The notes under the pieces are model-generated. The model made no database searches. It saw only the letters and a list, made by a program, of their open reading frames with translations, and was not told the DNA's origin. Below, in pieces: positions 26,110-34,826 of a DNA stretch of 64,000 bases (position 1 is the stretch's first letter; every line of letters starts with the position of its first letter). The DNA is from Sphingomonas sp. M1-B02 (GTDB lineage Bacteria > Pseudomonadota > Alphaproteobacteria > Sphingomonadales > Sphingomonadaceae): positions 3,335,501 to 3,399,500 of the forward strand of contig NZ_CP110679.1 of the NCBI RefSeq assembly GCF_026167525.1. The letters are read 5' to 3'. A program made the position numbers and the translations under genes.

Positions 26110-26952
26110 TCAAGCCCATGTCGCGACGGGCGGCAGGCTCATCAGGATCGCGTCGATATTGCCGCCGGTCTTGAGGCCGAACAGGGTCCCGCGATCGTAG
26201 ATCAGGTTGAACTCGGCATAGCGCCCGCGCCATTCGAGCTGCTGCGCCTTGTCGGCATCGGTGAAGGGCATGTTCATCCGCGCGCGGACGATTCGCGGAT
26301 AGACGTCGAGGAAGGCGCGCCCAACATCCTGGGTGAAGACGAAATTGGCGTCCCAATCGCCCTCGAGATGATCGAAGAAGATGCCGCCGACGCCGCGATG
26401 GACCTTGCGGTGGGGGATGTAGAAATAATCGTCGGCCCATTGCTTGAAGCGCGGATAATATTCGGGATCGTGCGGATCGCAGGCGGCCTGGAGCGCGGCG
26501 TGAAATTCGTCGGTGTCTTCGTCATAGGGGATCGGCGGGTTGAGGTCCGCGCCGCCCCCGAACCAGCGCTTGGTGGTCACCAGGAAGCGGCAGTTCATGT
26601 GCACCGCAGGAGCGTGCGGATTGGCCATGTGCGCGACCAGGCTGATGCCCGTGGCGAAGAAGTTCGGATCCTCGCCGGCGCCGTGGATCGATTTGGCGAA
26701 TTCGCTCTCGAAGCTGCCGCCGACGGTGGAGACGTTGACTCCGACTTTCTCGAACACCTGTCCCTTCATCACTCCGCGCACGCCGCCGCCGCCATGTTCG
26801 CCGCTCGGATCTATGCGGTCCCAGGCGGTATAGTCGAAACGCGCGTCCGAGCCGGCTTCGCGCTCGATCGATTCGAACTCGGCGCAGATCGCATCGCGCA
26901 GCGATTCGAACCACATCCGCGCGGTCGCCTGCTGGTCGTCCATGTCGATCAT
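26110..26952 (-). CDS. hemF: Oxygen-dependent coproporphyrinogen III oxidase
   Basis: A 280-residue enzyme that oxidatively decarboxylates coproporphyrinogen III to protoporphyrinogen IX. Conserved family segments include GGGVRGVMKG, VHMNCRFL, WFGGGADLNPP and the C-terminal YAEFNLIYDRGTLFGLKTGG. The length is close to the 299-residue E. coli enzyme. ATG 26952 overlaps the trmL stop by four bases; ATG 26943 is an alternative. With petABC nearby it fits an aerobic heme/cytochrome neighbourhood. Confidence 0.96.
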   Translation of the reverse strand: MIDMDDQQATARMWFESLRDAICAEFESIEREAGSDARFDYTAWDRIDPSGEHGGGGVRGVMKGQVFEKVGVNVSTVGGSFESEFAKSIHGAGEDPNFFATGISLVAHMANPHAPAVHMNCRFLVTTKRWFGGGADLNPPIPYDEDTDEFHAALQAACDPHDPEYYPRFKQWADDYFYIPHRKVHRGVGGIFFDHLEGDWDANFVFTQDVGRAFLDVYPRIVRARMNMPFTDADKAQQLEWRGRYAEFNLIYDRGTLFGLKTGGNIDAILMSLPPVATWA

Positions 26953-27398
26953 GTTGGAAATCCCCCTGTCTGCCGCAGTGCTTCGGCCAGACCGATGCCC
27001 GCTGCAACGGAGAGGTTCAAGGATCGCGTGCCCGATTTGAGCGGAATGCGCACTGCCTCGTCGGCGCGGGCATGCACGAAATCGGGCGCGCCCGCGCTTT
27101 CCGATCCGAACAGCAAAGTGTCGCCCGGCTCGAACGTGGCATCGAGCAACGGCGTGCCGCCGCGCGTCGTGAACAGGATAAGCCGGCCGGGAAGCGCCGC
27201 GACGAAAGCGTCCCAATCGGCGTGGCGGCGGATCTCGACCTGCGCCTCATAATCCATCGCCGCGCGCTTGCGGCCCTTGTCGCTCCAGGGAAAACCCATC
27301 GGCTCGATCAGGTCCACCGCAACGTCGAAGCAGGCGCCAAGTCGAAGGACGGCGCCGACATTGCGGGCGATGTCGGGCTGAAACAGGGCTAGTCGCAT
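26949..27398 (-). CDS. trmL: tRNA (cytidine/uridine(34)-2'-O)-methyltransferase
   Basis: A 149-residue SPOUT methyltransferase that 2'-O-methylates the wobble base of tRNA-Leu isoacceptors. Signatures are ALFQPDIARNVGAVLRLGAC at the N-terminus, LLFGSESAGAP and IPLKSGTRSLNLSVAAGI, which form the trefoil knot SAM site. It is upstream of hemF with overlapping start and stop. The frame is open upstream to 27692, but family similarity starts at ATG 27398. Confidence 0.93.
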   Translation of the reverse strand: MRLALFQPDIARNVGAVLRLGACFDVAVDLIEPMGFPWSDKGRKRAAMDYEAQVEIRRHADWDAFVAALPGRLILFTTRGGTPLLDATFEPGDTLLFGSESAGAPDFVHARADEAVRIPLKSGTRSLNLSVAAGIGLAEALRQTGGFPT

Positions 27399-27427
27399 CG
27401 GAGGCGAATAGCGCGAGGGCGGCAGGG

Positions 27428-27478
27428 CGTCATCCCGCTTCTTCGAACCACGCTTCCGCGAAAGCGGACAGGCGACGA
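27428..27478. repeat. Possible degenerate family B repeat
   Basis: CGTCATCCCGC at the left and GCGAAAGCGGACAGGCGACG at the right recall the arms of the family B repeats at 1640 and 59981, but the inner GGGACCCATCTCC part is missing. The rest of the 245-base petA upstream region (27399-27643) shows no gene and no clear promoter. Confidence 0.35.
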
Positions 27479-27643
27479 AGGCCGGTTGAAGCCGCCCCCG
27501 TAAAATCCCTGTTGGCAAAGCCGTCCGGCCACGTCTATCAGGCCCGGCAGCCACCGGGGGCACCGGGCGGTTAGGGCGCGTTGCGTCCGCGTCTGTTACC
27601 GCGCGCTCGTCGCGGCGAAGTTTCGAAGTGCAAGGGCTGAAGC

Positions 27644-28228
27644 ATGGCAACGCTAGAAGACGGTGTTTCCCCCACCCAGACGGTGATCGCATCGGGTGAA
27701 GTGGTGGAGAATCCGCGTCGTCGCGACTATCTCACGATCGCCGCAGTATCGTTCGCAGGCGTCGGCGCCGCGGTGACGGTGCTGCCGCTGATCAATTCGA
27801 TGAATCCTTCGGCCGACGTGCTCGCCCTTTCGAGCACCGAACTCGACGTCTCGGCGATCGAGCCCGGCCAGGCGATCAAGACGAGCTTCCGCAAGCAGCC
27901 CTTGTTCGTACGCAACCTGACCCCGGCCGAAGTCGCCGCGGCAGATGCGGTGCCGATCTCGAGCCTGCGCGATCCGCAGACGCTGGAAGAGCGCACCAAG
28001 GAAGGCAAGACGAACTGGCTGATTACGCTGGGCGTGTGCACCCATCTCGGCTGCGTGCCGCTGGGTGCGGGCGAGGGCGAGAATCGCGGGCCGTTCGGCG
28101 GCTATTTCTGCCCCTGCCACGGCTCGGCCTATGACACCGCCGGCCGTATCCGTCAGGGGCCGGCACCCACCAACCTGGTGGTTCCCGATTATGCATTCAC
28201 GTCCGACACTGTCGTCGTGGTCGGTTGA
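27644..28228 (+). CDS. petA: Ubiquinol-cytochrome c reductase Rieske iron-sulfur subunit
   Basis: A 194-residue bc1-complex subunit. A basic N-terminus with RRRDYL precedes one membrane anchor (about residues 31-52), then comes the soluble Rieske domain. The [2Fe-2S] ligands are C132/H134 with C137 (CTHLGC) and C156/H159 with C158 (CPCHGS); C137 and C158 form the disulfide. It passes electrons from ubiquinol to cytochrome c1 on the periplasmic side. It is first in petABC, 12 bases before petB. Confidence 0.97.
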   Translation: MATLEDGVSPTQTVIASGEVVENPRRRDYLTIAAVSFAGVGAAVTVLPLINSMNPSADVLALSSTELDVSAIEPGQAIKTSFRKQPLFVRNLTPAEVAAADAVPISSLRDPQTLEERTKEGKTNWLITLGVCTHLGCVPLGAGEGENRGPFGGYFCPCHGSAYDTAGRIRQGPAPTNLVVPDYAFTSDTVVVVG

Positions 28229-28240
28229 GGATAGACGCAG

Positions 28241-29530
28241 ATGAGCTTCCCCTGGGCACGCCAGTACGAACCGAAATCGCCGCTCACGCAGTGGATCGAC
28301 AGCCGTCTCCCGCTGCCGCGGTTCGTCTATAATGCAGTCGGCGCCGGATATCCGGTGCCGCGCAACCTCAATTATTTCTGGAACTTCGGCGTGCTCGCCG
28401 GGGTCTGCCTGGTCATCCAGATCGTCACCGGGATCGTGCTCGCGATGCACTTCCATTCCTCGGCCGCGGGCGCGTTCCAATCGGTGAACGGCACAATCAT
28501 GCGCGACGTCAATGCGGGCTGGTTCCTGCGTTTCGCGCACGCCAACGGCGCCAGCATGTTCCTGCTGGTGATCTATATCCACATGTTCCGCGGGCTCTAT
28601 TACGGTTCGTACAAGGCGCCGCGCGAGATGGTCTGGCTGATCGGCGTGGTGATCTTCCTGCTGCTGATGGCCACCGCCTTCATGGGCTATGTGCTCCCCT
28701 GGGGGCAGATGAGCTTCTGGGGCGCGCAGGTGATCACCGGCTTCTTCTCCGCCATTCCGGTGGTAGGCGAATGGGTCCGGGTCTGGCTGCTCGGCGGCTA
28801 TGCGCCCGACGATGCGACGCTGAACCGCTTCTTCTCGCTCCACTATCTGCTGCCGTTCGTGATCGCAGGCGCCGTGATCCTCCACATCTGGGCGCTGCAC
28901 ATCCCGGGCTCGGGCAATCCGACCGGTGTGGAAGTGAAGGGCGAGCAGGATACCGTGCCTTTCCATCCATATTACACGGCCAAGGACGGCTTCGGGGTCG
29001 GGGTGTTCATGATCCTCTTCTCGACGCTGATCTTCTTCTACCCCGATCTGCTGGGCCATCCCGACAATTATGTCGCGGCGAACCCGCTGTCGACGCCAGC
29101 GCACATCGTCCCCGAATGGTATTTCTGGCCCTTCTACGCGATCCTGCGCGCCTTCACCGCGGACTTCATCATCTCGGCGAAGCTGTGGGGCGTGATCGCG
29201 ATGTTCGGATCGATCCTGCTGCTGTTCTTCCTGCCCTGGCTCGACAAGTCGCCGGTGCGCTCGGCGAACTTCCGCCCGATGTACCGCATCGCCTTCTGGG
29301 TGCTGGTGGTCGACGTGCTTATACTCGGCTATTGCGGCGGATCGACCGCGACTCCGGCGATCGTCATCATCAGCCAGATCACCGCCGCTTATTATTTCGC
29401 GCACTTCCTGATCATCGTGCCGATCATCTCGCGCCTCGAGCGTCCCAAGCCGCTGCCCAACTCGATCACCGAGGCAGTGCTGGGCGATCATGGTGGCTCG
29501 CGGATGAGCGAAACGGCGTTGAGCGCGTAA
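28241..29530 (+). CDS. petB: Cytochrome b of the bc1 complex
   Basis: A 429-residue, eight-helix inner-membrane subunit carrying hemes bL and bH. Heme-ligand histidines lie in helices with [26 protein letters not shown] and [20 protein letters not shown]. The Qo-site motif PEWY is present in [10 protein letters not shown]. The protein oxidises ubiquinol at the Qo site and reduces quinone at Qi. It lies between petA and petC in one operon. Confidence 0.98.
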   Translation: MSFPWARQYEPKSPLTQWIDSRLPLPRFVYNAVGAGYPVPRNLNYFWNFGVLAGVCLVIQIVTGIVLAMHFHSSAAGAFQSVNGTIMRDVNAGWFLRFAHANGASMFLLVIYIHMFRGLYYGSYKAPREMVWLIGVVIFLLLMATAFMGYVLPWGQMSFWGAQVITGFFSAIPVVGEWVRVWLLGGYAPDDATLNRFFSLHYLLPFVIAGAVILHIWALHIPGSGNPTGVEVKGEQDTVPFHPYYTAKDGFGVGVFMILFSTLIFFYPDLLGHPDNYVAANPLSTPAHIVPEWYFWPFYAILRAFTADFIISAKLWGVIAMFGSILLLFFLPWLDKSPVRSANFRPMYRIAFWVLVVDVLILGYCGGSTATPAIVIISQITAAYYFAHFLIIVPIISRLERPKPLPNSITEAVLGDHGGSRMSETALSA

Positions 29531-29545
29531 AGGGGATCTGAGAAA

Positions 29546-30379
29546 ATGCTTCCGCTGTTCATGCGCTCGATCAAGTTCCTGATCGGTTTCGCCTTCGTCG
29601 GCGTGCTGATGCTTGCTCTGGTCGGCACCATCATCGACACGATCCAGGAGCCCCCGCAGAAGACTGCGGAGGAGGAACTCCATCATCATCCCAAGAAGCT
29701 CGATCTCGCTTCGAACGGGCCATTCGGCAAGTTCGACAATGCGCAGATCCAGCGCGGCTTCCTGGTCTTCGAGAAGGTTTGCGCGAGCTGCCACTCGCTC
29801 AACATGGTCTCGTTCCGCGATCTCGAGCAGATCGGCTATAGCGAAGCCGAAGTGAAGAAGATCGCCAAGGACTGGCCGGTCAAGCAGCCGGTGCAGGACG
29901 AAAAGGCCGGCACCTGGGGCGAGCGCGACAATCTGGCGTCTGATCGCTTCCCCAAGGTCTTCTATCCGGGCACCGGCTCGCCGCCCGACCTTTCGCTGAT
30001 GGCCAAGGCGCGGCACGACGGCGCGGCCTATGTCTATTCGCTGCTGACCGGATATGGCCATGAGCTGACCCCGGAGCAGCAGAAGCGCTTCCCGGGCGCC
30101 GTCACTCCCGAGGGCATGTATTTCAACCCCTATTTCGCCAACCTCAATATCGCGATGCCGCCGCCGCTGAACAGCGACGATCAGGTGACCTACACCGACG
30201 GCACGCGTGCGACGGTGGACCAGATGGCCAAGGACGTTTCGGCCTTCCTGGTGTGGACCGCCGAGCCGACCATGCAGACTCGCCACCGCGCGGGCCTTGC
30301 CGTGGTGCTGTTCCTGCTGATCACCACGATCCTCGCTTATGGCGCGTATCTGACGGTGTGGCGGGGCGTGAAGCACTAG
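29546..30379 (+). CDS. petC: Cytochrome c1
   Basis: A 277-residue bc1 subunit. An N-terminal hydrophobic segment (about residues 8-30) precedes the heme c site CASCH (79-83). The axial methionine is likely in NIAMPPPL. A C-terminal membrane helix starts near RHRAGLAVVLFLLI. An HHHP stretch near residue 47 is unusual but probably not a heme ligand. It accepts electrons from the Rieske protein. A strong intrinsic terminator follows. Confidence 0.96.
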   Translation: MLPLFMRSIKFLIGFAFVGVLMLALVGTIIDTIQEPPQKTAEEELHHHPKKLDLASNGPFGKFDNAQIQRGFLVFEKVCASCHSLNMVSFRDLEQIGYSEAEVKKIAKDWPVKQPVQDEKAGTWGERDNLASDRFPKVFYPGTGSPPDLSLMAKARHDGAAYVYSLLTGYGHELTPEQQKRFPGAVTPEGMYFNPYFANLNIAMPPPLNSDDQVTYTDGTRATVDQMAKDVSAFLVWTAEPTMQTRHRAGLAVVLFLLITTILAYGAYLTVWRGVKH

Positions 30380-30406
30380 GCTTCGACTTCGTACTGATTT
30401 GATGGA

Positions 30407-30441
30407 GATCCCGCCCGGGCAGTGCCCTGGCGGGATTTCTT
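30407..30441 (+). terminator. Intrinsic terminator of petABC
   Basis: ATCCCGCCCGGGCA and TGCCCTGGCGGGAT form a 14-bp stem with one mismatch, followed by TTCTTTT. It ends the bc1 operon just before apt, whose own GGAGG lies after it. Confidence 0.9.
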
Positions 30442-30458
30442 TTGGCCGGAGGCCGATC

Positions 30459-30998
30459 ATGAGCGCGCGCAACGACGATATCCGAGACCGCATTCGCACC
30501 ATTCCCGACTTTCCCAAGCCCGGGATCCAGTTTCGAGATATCACGACCTTGCTACTCGATGCCGAGGGGCTGCGGCTTACGATCGAGCGAATGGCCGAGG
30601 GGGTTGCGGGCCCGATCGATCTCGTCGCGGGAATCGAAGCGCGCGGCTTCCTGTTCTGCGCGGCGCTGGCGGTGCGGCTGGGCACCGGTACGCTGCTGAT
30701 TCGCAAGGATGGCAAGCTGCCCGGCGCGACGATCGCCGAGGATTACGCGCTCGAATATGGCACCGACAGGATCGCGATACATGCCGATGCCTGCGCGCCC
30801 GGCGCACGGATATTGCTGGTCGACGACTTGATCGCCACCGGCGGAACCGCGCGGGCAGCGGTGCGGCTGCTGCGCAAGGCGGGGGCCGAGGTCACCCAGG
30901 CGGCCTTCGTGGTCGACCTGCCCGAGCTCGGCGGGGCCGAGGCGCTGCGCGGCGACGGAATCGCGGTCAACGCGCTGGTGGCGTTCGACGGCCACTGA
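30459..30998 (+). CDS. apt: Adenine phosphoribosyltransferase
   Basis: A 179-residue purine-salvage enzyme making AMP from adenine and PRPP. The PRPP-binding motif is ILLVDDLIATGGT (residues 118-130), and AGIEARGFLF and RKDGKLPGAT are family-typical. ATG 30459 is preferred because GGAGG is six bases upstream and the earlier in-frame ATGs sit before or inside the petC terminator. Confidence 0.95.
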   Translation: MSARNDDIRDRIRTIPDFPKPGIQFRDITTLLLDAEGLRLTIERMAEGVAGPIDLVAGIEARGFLFCAALAVRLGTGTLLIRKDGKLPGATIAEDYALEYGTDRIAIHADACAPGARILLVDDLIATGGTARAAVRLLRKAGAEVTQAAFVVDLPELGGAEALRGDGIAVNALVAFDGH

Positions 30999-31097
30999 GG
31001 GACGGGAACCTCTGGCACGGCCACAACGTTCTCAAGGCATTAACGCAAGAAATGGCCGCCGCGGCAAGCCTTGCTGCCGCCTGAGAGGACCTTACGC

Positions 31098-31637
31098 ATG
31101 ACGATCCGTCGCATCGCCCCCATCGTGCTTCTCGTCGCCCTGGGCCTCGGTACTGCTGCCTGTACCGATGATCGCTACGGCCGCTATGGCTATTCCGCCA
31201 TCTCCGTTGGCGCCGGCGGACCCGGTTATTATGACGATGGCTATGGCTACGCCAATTATGGCGCAGCGGGCTCCTACTTCGGCTGGTATGGCGACTATTA
31301 TTATCCCGGCCAGGGCTATTACGTCTACGATCGCAACCGCCGACCCCACCGCTGGAACGATGGCCAACGCCGCTATTGGGAAACCCGCCGCAGCAATTGG
31401 CGCGGGGATCGCCGCGAAATCCGCGCGAATTGGCAGGATTTCAGGTCCGAACGCCGTGACGATCGCCAGGACTTCCGCACCGAGCGTCGCGGCGATCGCA
31501 ACGCCTATCGCCAGGGCCAGGTCAGCCGGCCCGAGTTTCGCCAGGACCGGCGCGAGGACCGGCAATCGTTTCGTCAGGACCGCCGCGGTGACCGGCGCGC
31601 ACTCAGCCGGGAAAATCGGCGCGACCGGCGCGACTAA
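31098..31637 (+). CDS. Tyr/Gly- and Arg/Asp-rich lipoprotein
   Basis: A 179-residue protein with a lipoprotein signal (GLGTAAC, cysteine about residue 22). The first half is rich in Tyr and Gly (YYDDGYGYANYG, WYGDYYYPGQGYYVYD). The second half is a repeated Arg-Asp pattern built on R-x-D-R-x-x-F-R units from about residue 100 to the end. That tail is highly charged, near-neutral and probably an extended helix or disordered. It resembles short repeat-rich envelope proteins of sphingomonads. No catalytic motif is present. Confidence 0.65.
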   Translation: MTIRRIAPIVLLVALGLGTAACTDDRYGRYGYSAISVGAGGPGYYDDGYGYANYGAAGSYFGWYGDYYYPGQGYYVYDRNRRPHRWNDGQRRYWETRRSNWRGDRREIRANWQDFRSERRDDRQDFRTERRGDRNAYRQGQVSRPEFRQDRREDRQSFRQDRRGDRRALSRENRRDRRD

Positions 31638-31677
31638 TCTGGCAACATCAGCGCATATGATGGCGCTGCCGCGAGAT

Positions 31678-32127
31678 TCACTCGTTGGGGCGCCGGCGCA
31701 TTAGAGCGATCGCGATGAAGCGAAGAACTGGTTCGTCCTTCTGGTTGAAGGTCGTCATCTGGCTTCGCACGCTGCCCATCTCGGGCCGGCTTTGCGAGGG
31801 GCGGACTTCCAGCGCCTCGCTCTCGCAGCGCAACGTGTCGCCCGGATAGACCGGCTTCAGCCAGCGCAGTTCGTCGACGCCCGCGGCGCCCAGGCTGGCC
31901 TGTGGATGCTCCTTCATATGCGCGACGAACATCGCCATGGTCATCGCGCTGGTATGCCAGCCGCTTGCCGCGAGCCGGCCGAAATGGGTCTGCGCCGCCG
32001 CCTCGTCGGATAGATGGAACGGCTGGGGATCATATTTCCCGGCGAAGTCGAGGACCTCTTCGCGGGTTACTTCATAGCGGCCGAAGCTGCGCTTCATCCC
32101 GACTTCGATATCATCCAGATACAGCAT
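31678..32127 (-). CDS. MaoC-like (R)-specific enoyl-CoA hydratase/dehydratase
   Basis: A 149-residue hotdog-fold protein. The hydratase motif is present around DFAGKYDPQPFHLSDEAA, giving the catalytic Asp/His pair, followed by ASGWHTSAMTM. It probably hydrates an enoyl-CoA-type substrate, but the physiological substrate is not evident. ATG 32127 starts the conserved MLYLDDIEVGM; upstream codons lack support. Confidence 0.85.
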   Translation of the reverse strand: MLYLDDIEVGMKRSFGRYEVTREEVLDFAGKYDPQPFHLSDEAAAQTHFGRLAASGWHTSAMTMAMFVAHMKEHPQASLGAAGVDELRWLKPVYPGDTLRCESEALEVRPSQSRPEMGSVRSQMTTFNQKDEPVLRFIAIALMRRRPNE

Positions 32128-32167
32128 GACTTGGGTTTCGTTGAGAAACCGAAATTTGGCAAGAGGC

Positions 32168-33436
32168 CTATCGAACGAGCGCCCCTGCGAAGGGCGCATC
32201 GCTGCCATCCAGATCCGACCGGGCGGGCAGCTTCAGCAACGTGCGCAGCAGCGGATAGACGTCGGTCGCCTCGAAGGGCCCGAGCCGCGTCGGCCGGAAT
32301 GCCGGCCCGTGTGCGATGAACAGCGCGGCCATATCGGGCGACTGATTGTCATAGCCGTGATTGCCGCCGGTGAAGGGCTTGGACGCGGGCTTGTCGTTGA
32401 TCAGCCAGCCGGTCTCGGCGAGGCAGAGGATCGGCGGGACGCGCGGATTCCTGCCATAATGGAAGCGCGCCGGGATCTCGCGCTTGCGCCAGCATTGCAT
32501 GTGCGGATGCGGGCGCAGCAACGCCGTCTCGACCGCCGCCTCCTTGCCCGGCAGCGGGGTCAGCGCGGCATAGGGTCCATATTCGAGCAGGTCGATCGAA
32601 TCGCGTGCGACGACATCGCCGATCAGGATCACGCGCTCGCTGCTCGTCGCCGCCATGCCGTGATCCGATACAATGACGAGGTTGGCGGGCTGGCCCAGTT
32701 CGGCGAGCCCGGCGACGAGGTGGCCGATCTCTTTGTCTGCCGTTGCCACGGCCGCGATCGTGCGCGCGTCGGCGGGGCCGAAATCGTGCCCGACGCTGTC
32801 GACTGCGTCGAAATAGAGCGTCAGCAGGCGCGGCCGGATCGCCGCGGGCCGCCGGAGCCAATCGAGGATGCCGTTGATCCTTTGCTCGGGCGTGATCGCC
32901 TGATTGAACTGCTGCCAGTCGGAGGGGCGCTCGCCGCCTTCGACTTCCCAGTCGCTCGGCTTCGCCTTTCTGCCGCCGAGCGCGACGTTGGAGCCGGGCC
33001 AGAATTGGGTGCCGGTGCGGATGCCGGCATGTTCGGCGTCGAGCCAGATCGGTGAGGCCGCGCCCCACCAGAAGGGGTCGTCGTTGCTCATCGTGAAGGT
33101 CTCGTCGGGGCGCGAGGCATCCTTCATCTTGTTCGCCACCAAGCCGTGCCGGTCGGGGCGCAGCCCGGTAACCAGCGTCCAGTGATTGGGGAAGGTCTTG
33201 CTGGGGAAGCTGGGCCACATTGGTCCGCTCGCCCCCTCGGCGGCGAGACGCGAGAGGTTGGGGGTGACGCCGCGTTCCAGATAGTCGGGACGAAAGCCGT
33301 CGATCGAGACGAGGATCGTCACCGGCGCGCGGGCTTCGGCAAGCGCTGAAGGCTGCGGGGCTATGGCGGGGCCAGTGGCGCAGGCCTGCAGGAAAGCGGC
33401 GAGGGCCGCGGCGACGAGCTTCGATGTCCAGCGCAT
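32168..33436 (-). CDS. Nucleotide pyrophosphatase/phosphodiesterase-like lipoprotein
   Basis: A 422-residue alkaline-phosphatase-superfamily protein related to ENPP enzymes. Lipobox FLQAC puts the lipidated cysteine at about residue 19. Metal and catalytic residues include D46 (VSIDGFRPDYL), the nucleophile T81 (PSKTFPNH), YFDAVDSVGHDFGP and VSDHGM with a later GNHGYDN. It hydrolyses phosphodiester or pyrophosphate bonds outside the cytoplasm. The proposed start at ATG 33436 begins the signal peptide. Confidence 0.88.
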   Translation of the reverse strand: MRWTSKLVAAALAAFLQACATGPAIAPQPSALAEARAPVTILVSIDGFRPDYLERGVTPNLSRLAAEGASGPMWPSFPSKTFPNHWTLVTGLRPDRHGLVANKMKDASRPDETFTMSNDDPFWWGAASPIWLDAEHAGIRTGTQFWPGSNVALGGRKAKPSDWEVEGGERPSDWQQFNQAITPEQRINGILDWLRRPAAIRPRLLTLYFDAVDSVGHDFGPADARTIAAVATADKEIGHLVAGLAELGQPANLVIVSDHGMAATSSERVILIGDVVARDSIDLLEYGPYAALTPLPGKEAAVETALLRPHPHMQCWRKREIPARFHYGRNPRVPPILCLAETGWLINDKPASKPFTGGNHGYDNQSPDMAALFIAHGPAFRPTRLGPFEATDVYPLLRTLLKLPARSDLDGSDAPFAGALVR

Positions 33437-33473
33437 GGCGTGCCCTGCCACGCGATTGTTGCGGCGAAAAGTC

Positions 33474-34826
33474 CTACTGTCCGAGCGCGAGCCGGGCGAA
33501 CAGCGTGCCGCTGATCGGCGCCTTGCCATACGCCGCGTCCAGCGCCGCCGGCTTGGCATAGGCCGCGAGCGATCCGCCCAGCGCCAGCTCCGCCGCCTTG
33601 CCCAGCGGAATGCGATGGGCATAGCCCGCCTCGAAGCGGGTTATGCGGAAAAGCCGATCGTGGAGCGGATCGGCATGATCGGGGAACAGCTCGTCATTGG
33701 CGACATTCTCGATGCGACCGAACAGGCTGTGGTGGCGGGACAGGTCCCAGTTCGCTTCACCCACCCAGGCCGTGAGCGTATCGCCGGGCAGGCGGTTCTT
33801 GGCCGAGAAACCGAGCATCGCCGAGAGGCCGCCGCGCGCATAATGGAGGCTCGCGGTGGTGCGCGCCTCATCCTCGCCCGGATGCTGGACTTCGGGCTCC
33901 TTGAGCCGGCCGTGGCTGATCTGCGCGGTCCAGTGCGGCGAGGGGGTCCAGGTCGCGCGGACGCTCCAGCTGTCGAGCCGGGGCGTATCGATGTTCCAGC
34001 GCGCCTCGTCGGGCTCGCGGCCCTTGAAGGCCGAGCCTTCGAACTGGAAGGCGTCGGTCTTCGCGCCCGCGGTGACGACGCCGTAAGTGATATGCGTGCT
34101 GTCGAACCAATGGTGGCCGATCGGCGAGAGCGGCAGATAGCGCGCGGAGCGGCGGTGCATGAAGGCGCTGGGGCCGAGCGCGGGCTCGGCGACCGGGCCG
34201 CCATAGAGGAACAGGCTGGTGCCCGGAGCTATGTCGACATCGGCGCGGGCGGAGAGCTCCATGAACAGATCGTGCGGATGCTGGCGATCGACCAGCGGGC
34301 GGCCGTTGGCGGTCTCGCCGGTGGCGAACAGGTTCGGATAGCCGCGCCGGCCCATTGCGGGCTCGAGGCTGAGCATCGCGCGAAACTCGATGCGGGCATA
34401 TTCGGCGATCGGGCGCGAGGCGCTGAGCATCGCCATCGACTGGACGACCGCCATATCGTCGCCGCGCGGGCCGCCTTGATCGGTATAGACGCCGGTGAGC
34501 ACGCCGTGCGCCATCAGCATCCAGTTGCCGGTGGTGGTGGCATGGAAGCCGCGCATCGCGCCCTCGGCCGCGGGGAGCAGCGCCGAGCCCGATCCGCCGA
34601 CCGCGTTGGCGCCCATCCCGGGCATCGCGGCCATGTCGTGCATGCTGTGGTCCATCGCCGCCTCCTGCGGCGCGGGGGCGGGCTGGGCTGGCATGTCGTG
34701 CATGCTGTGGTCCACCGGCGCCTCCTGCGGCGCGGGGGCGGGCTGGGCGGGCATGTCATGCATCGAATGATCCTGTGCCGCCGCGGCGACCGGGAACAGC
34801 AGCGTGGCGAACAGCAGCCGCCGCAT
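33474..34826 (-). CDS. Outer membrane beta-barrel protein with His/Met-rich repeats (CopB-like)
   Basis: A 450-residue exported protein. After a signal peptide (residues 1-17) come three copies of DHSMHDM separated by Pro/Ala/Gln linkers, then MAAMPGMG: a metal-binding-like N-terminus such as that of CopB. The remainder alternates like a beta-barrel, with many His (RQHPHDLF, GHHWFDSTH) and a terminal segment ending FARLALGQ. It probably sits in the outer membrane and handles a soft metal such as copper; the metal is inferred from composition only. Its ATG overlaps the stop of the glutaredoxin-MauE gene. Confidence 0.75.
   Translation of the reverse strand: MRRLLFATLLFPVAAAAQDHSMHDMPAQPAPAPQEAPVDHSMHDMPAQPAPAPQEAAMDHSMHDMAAMPGMGANAVGGSGSALLPAAEGAMRGFHATTTGNWMLMAHGVLTGVYTDQGGPRGDDMAVVQSMAMLSASRPIAEYARIEFRAMLSLEPAMGRRGYPNLFATGETANGRPLVDRQHPHDLFMELSARADVDIAPGTSLFLYGGPVAEPALGPSAFMHRRSARYLPLSPIGHHWFDSTHITYGVVTAGAKTDAFQFEGSAFKGREPDEARWNIDTPRLDSWSVRATWTPSPHWTAQISHGRLKEPEVQHPGEDEARTTASLHYARGGLSAMLGFSAKNRLPGDTLTAWVGEANWDLSRHHSLFGRIENVANDELFPDHADPLHDRLFRITRFEAGYAHRIPLGKAAELALGGSLAAYAKPAALDAAYGKAPISGTLFARLALGQ
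34632..34772. repeat. Tandem 60-bp coding repeat (two full units and a partial third)
   Basis: The unit codes for 20 residues beginning DHSMHDMPAQ. Units run 34772-34713, 34712-34653 and, partially, 34652-34632 on the minus strand. Units one and two differ at only a few bases, so the copy number may vary between strains. Confidence 0.85.

Noticed and set aside
27653..30715. A 1020-codon open frame on the minus strand
   Set aside because: It lies exactly opposite petABC and part of apt. Its sequence is Arg/His/Asp-rich with no family pattern, as expected for the complement of GC-rich coding sequence.
34632..34772. Short direct repeats considered as a CRISPR array
   Set aside because: The 60-bp units are contiguous, lack spacers and are in-frame coding sequence for the His/Met motif.
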